This document shows positions 5,617 through 11,320 of a DNA stretch of 11,320 nucleotides, one piece after another. The position numbers and the translations under genes are program-made. Below the pieces are notes generated by a model that was not told the origin of the DNA, made no database searches, and worked only from the letters and a program-made list of their open reading frames with translations. The DNA lies in the NCBI GenBank assembly GCA_011775825.1, contig JAABYK010000539.1, positions 1 through 11,320 on the forward strand. The letters run 5' to 3'. This DNA comes from Candidatus Zhuqueibacterota bacterium. Its GTDB lineage: Bacteria; Zhuqueibacterota; Zhuqueibacteria; Oceanimicrobiales; Oceanimicrobiaceae. The first letter of the stretch is position 1, and every line of letters starts with the position of its first letter.

Positions 5617-6365
5617 TTGAGGTCGATTCCAAGCAGGGATTTAGCTTCGCTGCGAAATTCTTCCTCGGTTAACGTAATCTCGCGCAAGTTCTCCAACAGC
5701 AAACGGCGGAATTCGCGTCTGGCAAAGGCAAGATAGTTGGTGACTTTGGTCACCGGTAAGTTGAACTCGAAAGCCAGATTCTCATAAGTAGACTTGTCTG
5801 AACTGTGGGCTTCAAGGTCATAACGTTCAAATATCTTAAAATGGACAGATTTGGACGTGCTTTCACACTCCTTCCGCAGATTTTCGACTGCAATCGAAAA
5901 CAGGCTGCGAACCCATTCTTTATCGAAATAGTCTTCGATGGATTGCGAGTCGGGAAGGTCCGAGAATTTTAACTCATTTTCGGCACTGTCGAAATCCAAA
6001 GCCAGGATTTTCTTGTCGCCACCACGTTTAATTCGTTGAGCCGCTTTTTGTTCGTTGGCGAGGTATCGGTCGAGACATGTTCGCAGGTAAGTTCGAAATC
6101 GGGCCTTTTGGGGATCAAAACCCCGGAAGAAGTTCTTTTCAATCGCGGCGGAAAAGAACCCCTGAGTCAGGTCTTTGGCGTCCTCATTGGTTTTTCGCCA
6201 CTTGATGCGGATGGTTTTGTAAACCGGCTTCCAGTAACTTCTGACCAGAACCTCGAATGCTTGTCTGCGTTCTTGTGGATTTTGGCTTTGTGAGGCCACA
6301 ATTGCTGAAAGTTTGGTTGCCGGGAAATGACTCCGCGAACCACCAATTTTAGTATCTCTAACCAA
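5613..6365 (-). CDS. ECF-like RNA polymerase sigma factor (kinase-associated type)
   Basis: 250 residues. Region 2 lies at about 38-112: FEVLVRSYWKPVYKTIRIKW (37-56) begins it, DAKDLTQGFF (62-71) is the core-binding 2.2 helix, and DPQKARFRTYLRTCLDRYL (84-102) the -10 recognition region 2.3-2.4. A variable linker precedes region 4 (about 175-225), whose helix-turn-helix is YENLAFEFNLPVTKVTNYLAFARREF (194-219). The N-terminus carries an IGGSRSHFPATKLSAI segment that I associate with sigma factors encoded beside Ser/Thr kinases in Planctomycetes, Acidobacteria and related phyla. The start is TTG 6365; no in-frame ATG exists back to the stop at 6417, and this start gives the family's usual N-terminus. 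The direct overlap with the kinase gene suggests that phosphorylation controls this sigma factor in place of an anti-sigma protein. Confidence 0.88.
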   Translation of the reverse strand: MVRDTKIGGSRSHFPATKLSAIVASQSQNPQERRQAFEVLVRSYWKPVYKTIRIKWRKTNEDAKDLTQGFFSAAIEKNFFRGFDPQKARFRTYLRTCLDRYLANEQKAAQRIKRGGDKKILALDFDSAENELKFSDLPDSQSIEDYFDKEWVRSLFSIAVENLRKECESTSKSVHFKIFERYDLEAHSSDKSTYENLAFEFNLPVTKVTNYLAFARREFRRLLLENLREITLTEEEFRSEAKSLLGIDLK

Positions 6366-6415
6366 TAAATTGCCTGTTGTAGTTAGTTGGGGTCTGAAGG
6401 AAAACCGCTTTTCGA

Positions 6416-6490
6416 GTCATTCCCTGCATGCGTAGGGGAAAGTCTGGCACTTGCGGCTATGGATTCCCGATAAAAGCACTCACGAATGAC
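6416..6490. repeat. 75-bp dispersed palindromic repeat
   Basis: The ends form an inverted pair: GTCATTC at 6416-6422 and GAATGAC at 6484-6490. The interior contains GGATTCCCGATAAAAGCACT (6461-6480), which with the GTCATTCC...GAATGAC ends resembles an intergenic repeat type I recognise from many bacterial genomes (GTCATTCCCGC...GGATTCCCGATAAAAGCATTCGGGAATGAC-like, in pieces). It sits in the leader of the sigma gene and could fold into a long imperfect hairpin. Confidence 0.55.
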
Positions 6491-6546
6491 TTTTTCAGCA
6501 GACTCTAGTACTAGTTAGCCCAAACAGTTACTTTGAATTTCTGGGG

Positions 6547-6575
6547 AAATTAACCAAAACTTCAAGAAAAGTCAA
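6547..6575 (-). promoter_or_regulatory. Possible promoter of the sigma factor/kinase cassette
   Basis: On the minus strand TTGACT (6575-6570) matches five of six -35 positions, and TAATTT follows after 17 bases (6552-6547) with three of six -10 matches. It would give a leader of roughly 170 bases spanning the 75-bp palindrome. The rest of the 6366-6624 stretch shows no gene. Confidence 0.35.
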
Positions 6576-6624
6576 CGGGGCGGGTTTGAGCGATTATGCA
6601 AACGAGACGTTTCATCACAACGAG

Positions 6625-7689
6625 TTATTTCCACCCAAATTTCAGCTCTTTTTGTTCATTGAATCTCACGATATAATCCACAACCAGCGAGTAGTTGGCA
6701 ACGCCTTCTTTCACGTTGTTTGATTTCAAGTACAAATCATAGCCTCTACGCGAAAGCCGAGAAATCCACCCTTGATGGCTTTCCCACCTTTCGCGAACCT
6801 CGTTTAGGTTGAATTTGACGCCGCTGTTAAGACTGGCTTTGAAGTATTCCTTTTTGGAGCTATCGTCTTTAATCGTGGCAAAGAAATGTCTCAGAACGTT
6901 GAAGTAACCGCTGTACTGACAGAGTCGGTCGCCAGAGTTTGTGCAAACCAAATAAGCCAAAAAGTTTGCCTCAGCCTCGCTGGTGTACCCCATTTGGTGT
7001 GCCTTCTCATGAGCGATCCCGAACGGCAGCTCGAAGATCAGCAAATCGGTGTTGTAATGGACTTCGTGAAACAGGGGGCTAAACCAACCGCTGGTGGTGG
7101 TTTTGTTGAGCAACCAATTGACGACGAACGACTTTAGACCTTTGAATCCGGGGATGTTTTTGAGCTGCAATTTTTCTAAAATCGCATCATAGGATGAGTC
7201 GATCTCGGCGTTAATCTCATTCACATCATCAATGGAATAGGTCAAATTTAGGTTGTTACATTGCTTGATGATATCCACAAACGTGGAATCGAAGGCATCC
7301 ATGGGCAGTTGAACATTTTCCAGGTTCAGCTTTGCTTTCAACGGTTGCCTGAAATAGTTGATGCCCCAAAAAAGATAAAACCAAACATAGATTACCGCAA
7401 TCATTGTCATCAGATTTAACAGCAAACGAGTAATATGCATTCGCTTTTTCCGGATGCGATGAATAACAAACGGTATACCGAAAAGTATGATACCCCAAAG
7501 CGTGAATTCGGTAACCGAAAAATAGAATTGCCCCGAAAAATTCGACATCCACAGGGTCAGGAAAGGGTAGAGCCCGTTGGAATAATATTGCTCAACAAAT
7601 TCCGGGAATTGAGCCAGAAGCTGCAATAATAAATAGAACGTGAGCGCTAAACCAATAATGCCCGCGCGCAGTTTGGTAGGAGACTTCAT
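6625..7689 (-). CDS. DUF3810 family membrane protein with HExxH motif
   Basis: 354 residues. The N-terminus has three hydrophobic helices at about 8-28, 61-77 and 87-110, followed by WGINYFRQPL (108-117), the conserved W-G-x-N-Y-x-R of DUF3810. The soluble domain carries GWFSPLFHEVHYN (201-213) and AHEKAHQMGYTSEAEANFLAYL (226-247). H227-E228-x-x-H231 followed by E238/E240 in the next helix is a gluzincin-like zinc metallopeptidase signature, so a membrane-bound peptidase is likely, though the family has no established substrate that I know. Length is typical. The gene stands alone, 259 bases before the sigma gene and 372 bases after the cNMP-binding gene. Its ATG has no clear Shine-Dalgarno (sequence before it is TCCTAACTAA). 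Confidence 0.87.
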   Translation of the reverse strand: MKSPTKLRAGIIGLALTFYLLLQLLAQFPEFVEQYYSNGLYPFLTLWMSNFSGQFYFSVTEFTLWGIILFGIPFVIHRIRKKRMHITRLLLNLMTMIAVIYVWFYLFWGINYFRQPLKAKLNLENVQLPMDAFDSTFVDIIKQCNNLNLTYSIDDVNEINAEIDSSYDAILEKLQLKNIPGFKGLKSFVVNWLLNKTTTSGWFSPLFHEVHYNTDLLIFELPFGIAHEKAHQMGYTSEAEANFLAYLVCTNSGDRLCQYSGYFNVLRHFFATIKDDSSKKEYFKASLNSGVKFNLNEVRERWESHQGWISRLSRRGYDLYLKSNNVKEGVANYSLVVDYIVRFNEQKELKFGWK

Positions 7690-7796
7690 TTAGTTAGGAA
7701 ATATTGGCGCTTTTTTCAGTTCACAAGCACAAAACAATCTTTGTCGAATCGAGAGAATCGAGTCATCAGCCATCGTAGGGAAGTTGTTGTTAAACA

Positions 7797-7818
7797 GAAT
7801 TAATTTAACGATTAATTC
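7797..7818. promoter_or_regulatory. AT-rich perfect dyad, operator-like
   Basis: GAATTAAT (7797-7804) and ATTAATTC (7811-7818) are exact inverted 8-mers around a 6-base spacer, 108 bases upstream of the DUF3810 start. The size suits a dimeric regulator, but the AT-rich surroundings raise the chance of coincidence. Confidence 0.3.
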
Positions 7819-7919
7819 CAAATTTGCAAGAACGAAATTAAAATATCGCAATATTTTGCTGCCGGCTCATTAGGTTAATTGACATACTCTTCGAAGCCCG
7901 GCCGGGAACCATCGTTTTT

Positions 7920-7955
7920 CGGTTCTTCCTCCTTCGACTTCGCTCAGGATGAGGC
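7920..7955. repeat. Short dispersed repeat-like segment
   Basis: The segment CCTTCGACTTCGCTCAGGAT is close to a TTCGACTxCGCTCAGGA motif that I recall from intergenic repeats in many unrelated bacteria. Only one copy is in the window, so the call rests on recognition. Confidence 0.35.
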
Positions 7956-8061
7956 AATGTTTCACTTTAATGGCAGGGCTTCTTAATGGCCTTTTGTCTG
8001 AACAAATCGGCTGATTTCACTTATCCATGTTCGAGTTAGCGATTGAATTGGAAGACGGGAT

Positions 8062-8550
8062 TCAGGCGGGATGTTCTTCCAGACGTTCGACCAGCCTACG
8101 AATTTGATTGGTCAGTGACTTAAAGACCGCCCGGGTAATTTCAACGTGCTCCTCGATTAACTCGTAAAATTCGTCACTGTTTATTTCCAGTACGTGGGTA
8201 TGGTCGCGCGCCACGGCCGTGAATTCTCTCGGCTTGTTGTCAAGAAGCGCCAAATCTCCGAAATTGCCTTGAGAATAAATGTGTCTGATTTCCTTGTCCC
8301 CCCTTCGCAAACTGACCTCTCCCGAGATCACAAAGAATAAAGAATTGCCTCGGTCCTTTTCTTTGAAAATGATGTCGCCCTTTTCAAATTCTTTCTCTTC
8401 GGTAATCGCTGCGATCCGGGCCAGGTCCTCTGTCTTTGTTTGAGAAAAAATCTCGATGTTTTGTAAGAAAACGGCTTTTTCGACAACCGTTAGAAAATGC
8501 TCGTCTCGTTCCTCAAATTTGCGTTGCAATTCGTTGCTTTTTGTTGCCAA
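8062..8550 (-). CDS. Cyclic nucleotide-binding domain protein (CRP/cNMP-type, no HTH)
   Basis: 162 residues forming one cNMP-binding beta-roll. An N-terminal helix (about 5-28) leads to FLQNIEIFSQTKTEDLARIA (28-47), the roll strands FEKGDIIFKEKDRGNSLFFVISGEVSLRR (55-83), the phosphate-binding cassette GNFGDLALLDNKPREFTAVA (95-114) and C-terminal helices (125-158). There is no DNA-binding domain, so it is a regulatory module and not a CRP-type repressor. The cassette is atypical: the usual FGE is FGD, and the residue two after Arg108, normally Ala, is Phe110, so the ligand may differ or binding be lost. The start is TTG 8550, the only plausible one before the in-frame stop, with AAAGG 5 bases upstream. 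It follows the transporter gene by 61 bases and is probably co-transcribed. Confidence 0.88.
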   Translation of the reverse strand: MATKSNELQRKFEERDEHFLTVVEKAVFLQNIEIFSQTKTEDLARIAAITEEKEFEKGDIIFKEKDRGNSLFFVISGEVSLRRGDKEIRHIYSQGNFGDLALLDNKPREFTAVARDHTHVLEINSDEFYELIEEHVEITRAVFKSLTNQIRRLVERLEEHPA

Positions 8551-8611
8551 AACCTTTACCCGAAACTGTTAGCTATTCATCAACCATCTATCCTTATTTA
8601 GTTAGTAGATA

Positions 8612-11320
8612 CTAATTTTCTTCCAATTGTTCAAGTGTTCTCTCGGCCGTTTCCTTTAAGATGTTTTCGTTGGAATGCAATTGTTCTCGAACTTCGTCTT
8701 CGAAATCTTGCAATTTTTCTCGACCCAGACTGTACACCGTGCACACCTGGAGCCAAAAATCGCCGTCGTTTAACAAATTTTTCAACGCTTCTTTTCGTGT
8801 CAGTCTTTGCAAATTGAAGAGTGCTCGACCTTGACGAACTTTGTGATCCAATGGGATGTCATCCAGAATAGGCAGGAGCGGAACTTTCAGATCGCCTGGC
8901 AGCAAATTATCCAAATATTCAATTGCATTCGCTCTCTCGTTCTGATCGCCTTGGGTGATGTAATAATATGAGTTGTAAATATCCTGCTGAGGATAAATGA
9001 GGGCTAGCATCCGAAAAATTCGTTCGAGGCTTTCGTCTAATTTTTCCTGCAAAGCCGGATGTAAAATGTCATCCACTTCGCGAACGTCTATGCGAAGGCG
9101 TTCCTTGCGTGCGTAGGCATGGAAAATATTTAATTTCCAGTAATAGTCTCGAATTTCAATCATTAAGGCATGGTTGATCTTGTCGCGGTCGAATTTCCAC
9201 TCCGGTGAACACTTGCGGATTTTGTTCATGGATTTGATGATTTCAAATCGGATGGTCGTATTTTCATACTCTAGATTTTCAATCAGCTCGTCCCAACTCT
9301 CTTCAGTTTGAATTTGGTAAAATACGCGCGGAATTCCTTTGCGAATTTGCAAATTTACCTGAGGAGCGTGGAGAGTTGCTCTCAGTTGCGGCAAAATTTG
9401 ATTTCCATAGTTAGCCAGGGCACGACGGGCAGATTTTCTCAAACGTGGATTCCCAAGCTTGGAAATCAGAACTCCAACAAATTCCTGGTGTAAAACTTTC
9501 CCCGCACTTTCAATTGCAACCTCTTGCACCTTACTGGAAGAATCCCTCATCAGCGCTATCAGATAGTCATGGAGGCCCAATCCATGAGCAACCATCCCCA
9601 AAACTCTTGCTGCCTCGATACGCTCTATTTCCGATGGGTGAGCAATCATCTTTTTCAGGACATCTTGTCCTTCTTCTGAAAGCTTCCCGGTATGAGTTAC
9701 CAGAGAGGCCAGCATCGCGCCTCTGATCTTTGGTTCCGGATCCTCAAGAAACTCGCTAATGCGATCGCTGGGACAGGGATCACAATAAGCCCAGACGAAG
9801 TGTATGGCTTCAGTACGAACTTCGATATCATCATCTGACATCAGCGGCATAATATGGTCCACCATCTCTTGCCGACCGAATTTGAACAATATTCGTAATG
9901 TCTGGGCCCGAATTTGGGGGTCCCAATGTTGTAACAGGCGGAGTAGATGGTCCACAACATCAGTGTTTGAGACAAGCTCCAGCAAACTCAAGGAATAGCG
10001 TACTTTTTGGTTGTCCTTGCTATGCAGGCCCTTTATGAGAGTCCTCACTGTTTCGGCATCCAGGGTTTCGATGACGCGTTCCTCAATATCTACGTCCCGT
10101 CGGATTAGCAATCTCTTGATCGAAGTGAGATATTCCTTGCGCAAAGCTATGGTTGTACCGATCCAGGCGACTAAGACGATCAGAGAAAGAATACTCAAGT
10201 CCGTTAGATCGAACGCCAACATCACTGTAAACAAAATAATTAAACCTGCAGCGACACCACTGGCGAGGCGATTGACAAATACATCAAGAAGCAGCTTGGC
10301 CTTCACCCTGACATCGGATGGAATTGGCAAAAACAGCAGCTCTCGGGAAGATTGCATCAATGAGTAGGTAAACGTTTTGTCGGTAATTTTTAGAAACCCG
10401 GCTAGCAAAATGGTTGGAAAAAACATAAATCCGAGAGAGCCTAGTGAAAGAATGATTGGCACCAAAATGAGCGTAACGCCAATGCCAAATCTTTTTAGAA
10501 TCTTGCCTGTTAAGAAGAATTGAATGACAAGCGAAAAAGCGTTGAGCAAAGCAAAGAATTCTCCGAAAAATTCCGTTCTGGCAAATTTGGTTACGTAGTT
10601 GTTTTCTACGATGGAATTAAATTGGTAATCGATAACAGTGGAGACAATGACTGCAAGCACGATCATGGCTCCGATAAGGTGAAGATGCCGCCGATTAATA
10701 TTTTCGCTGAGCAATTTGCCTGTGTCCTCAGCTGTTGTGACCTGCGTCGAAGAAAGCTCTTTGCTCGGTTCTTTCCTCGGGACACGTTTTTCAATCACCC
10801 GTACGATGACAATACTCAGAAGCAGAGCTATCCCCGCGATCAACAGAACATCCTCCGTCTTGAAGGCTGTGGACACGGATAAATCCGCGGCCAATCCGCC
10901 AGTGATGCCTCCCAATGTCCCCATGCTCAGAATGAGTCCATACAATCGTTTTGCTTCTCGCGGATTGAAGAAATCGTTGGCAAAGCTCCAGAAATGTGCG
11001 ATGAACATATAATTGAAGAAATTGAGCCAAATATAAAATGTCGCGGGAACCCATTTTTCTGGCAATTTTACCAACCACCAAAAGGCCAGGAGATTGAGCA
11101 AAAGAAATCCGATGGTGCTGGACATAAACGTGGCTCGATTGAGAATCCCGGATAGCTTGGAGTCGACGAACACTAAGATACCGGTGAAAGCAGCGGTGGC
11201 CAAATACATGTACGGAAGTTTAGCGGCGCCAATTTCGGACAGAAACAGTGAATTCCGAACCGGCTTTAATACGGTGATAGAAAAAATCACAAAGAAAAAG
11301 AAGACCCCCATGAGAAGGGT
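8612..11320 (-). CDS. Npt1/Npt2-like nucleotide transporter with HEAT repeats (5' end outside window)
   Basis: At least 902 codons; the frame stays open to the window edge beyond the Met at 11311, and the family usually has more sequence before KPVRNSLFL, so the true start is probably outside. Residues 1-390 (counted from that Met) hold about ten to eleven hydrophobic helices. LKPVRNSLFLSEIGAAKLPY (15-34) and the segment FWSFANDFFNPREAKRLYGL (107-126) match ATP/ADP translocase (TLC/NTT)-like MFS proteins, which exchange or import nucleotides across the inner membrane. Residues about 415-640 are HEAT-type repeats (pairs of helices with D-x-x-x-V/I-R, e.g. DIEVRTEAI at 495-503 and PEPKIRGAML at 525-534), and 650-895 is further helical, repeat-like sequence. 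The HEAT part probably lies in the cytoplasm as a scaffold. The substrate is not deducible. Confidence 0.82.
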   Translation of the reverse strand, partial: TLLMGVFFFFVIFSITVLKPVRNSLFLSEIGAAKLPYMYLATAAFTGILVFVDSKLSGILNRATFMSSTIGFLLLNLLAFWWLVKLPEKWVPATFYIWLNFFNYMFIAHFWSFANDFFNPREAKRLYGLILSMGTLGGITGGLAADLSVSTAFKTEDVLLIAGIALLLSIVIVRVIEKRVPRKEPSKELSSTQVTTAEDTGKLLSENINRRHLHLIGAMIVLAVIVSTVIDYQFNSIVENNYVTKFARTEFFGEFFALLNAFSLVIQFFLTGKILKRFGIGVTLILVPIILSLGSLGFMFFPTILLAGFLKITDKTFTYSLMQSSRELLFLPIPSDVRVKAKLLLDVFVNRLASGVAAGLIILFTVMLAFDLTDLSILSLIVLVAWIGTTIALRKEYLTSIKRLLIRRDVDIEERVIETLDAETVRTLIKGLHSKDNQKVRYSLSLLELVSNTDVVDHLLRLLQHWDPQIRAQTLRILFKFGRQEMVDHIMPLMSDDDIEVRTEAIHFVWAYCDPCPSDRISEFLEDPEPKIRGAMLASLVTHTGKLSEEGQDVLKKMIAHPSEIERIEAARVLGMVAHGLGLHDYLIALMRDSSSKVQEVAIESAGKVLHQEFVGVLISKLGNPRLRKSARRALANYGNQILPQLRATLHAPQVNLQIRKGIPRVFYQIQTEESWDELIENLEYENTTIRFEIIKSMNKIRKCSPEWKFDRDKINHALMIEIRDYYWKLNIFHAYARKERLRIDVREVDDILHPALQEKLDESLERIFRMLALIYPQQDIYNSYYYITQGDQNERANAIEYLDNLLPGDLKVPLLPILDDIPLDHKVRQGRALFNLQRLTRKEALKNLLNDGDFWLQVCTVYSLGREKLQDFEDEVREQLHSNENILKETAERTLEQLEEN

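Larger units (their letters stand above)
7690..8061. other. 372-base gene-free stretch
   Basis: No ORF of note. The part nearest the DUF3810 gene is its presumed leader. An AT-rich dyad lies at 7797-7818, a perfect 10-base palindrome CCCGGCCGGG at 7897-7906, a small GAACC/GGTTC hairpin at 7906-7925, and a CTTCGACTTCGCTCAGGATG segment at 7932-7951 that resembles a short dispersed repeat. I see no clear intrinsic terminator (GC hairpin plus T run) for the upstream cNMP-binding gene. Confidence 0.5.

Noticed and set aside
7897..7925. CCCGGCCGGG and GAACC/GGTTC as an intrinsic terminator
   Set aside because: The stems are short, no T run follows on the minus strand, and the site is over 130 bases past the cNMP-binding gene.
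8635..11081. Several ORFs of 60-120 codons opposite or out of frame with the transporter gene
   Set aside because: They are shadows of a long, clearly coding frame and have no family features or ribosome sites.
1..11320. CRISPR array, phage genes or transposase
   Set aside because: No spaced direct repeats and no integrase, transposase, capsid or terminase motifs were seen on either strand.

Overview
The window most resembles a chromosomal segment of a moderate-GC bacterium of the FCB superphylum (Calditrichota/KSB1-like). This is inference from gene content: a C-terminal secretion-type tail, DUF3810 and DUF1761 membrane proteins, an ECF sigma factor paired with a Hanks-type kinase, an Npt-like transporter with HEAT repeats, and dispersed palindromic repeats between genes. 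No rRNA, tRNA, CRISPR array, phage gene or IS element could be supported.

Layout. Positions 1-88 hold the last codons of an exported protein. Positions 99-812 (minus strand) hold a decayed toxin-antitoxin pair: a frameshifted antitoxin followed by a frameshifted TumE/DUF6516-like toxin, still with a near-consensus promoter, a good ribosome binding site and a TTGA stop/start overlap. Positions 999-2135 (plus strand) are an intact operon: rnpM (ylxR), an L7Ae-family RNA-binding protein and 5-formyltetrahydrofolate cyclo-ligase, with overlapping reading frames. A SEC-C zinc-motif protein follows (2174-2611), then a retropepsin-like aspartyl protease pseudogene (about 2731-3094) with several frameshifts and a stop.

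From 3196 onward all genes are on the minus strand. In transcription order, 6365-3196 reads: ECF-like sigma factor, membrane-anchored Ser/Thr kinase (ATGA overlap), two tandem paralogous small membrane proteins and a DUF1761 membrane protein. This looks like one signalling cassette. Next is a DUF3810 membrane protein with an HExxH motif (6625-7689), a 372-base gene-free stretch with repeats, a cyclic-nucleotide-binding-domain protein (8062-8550), and a large Npt-like nucleotide transporter/HEAT-repeat protein (8612 to the window edge, start outside).

The most interesting points are: (1) a TA module and a retropepsin gene both decaying by single-base indels among intact neighbours; (2) the sigma-kinase-paired-membrane-protein cassette; (3) a transporter-HEAT gene followed by a stand-alone cNMP-binding domain, which looks like a split version of a fused transporter-HEAT-cNMP architecture. 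I found no clearly unprecedented system. The sigma/kinase/membrane cassette and the transporter/CNBD pair are the best candidates for under-described biology.
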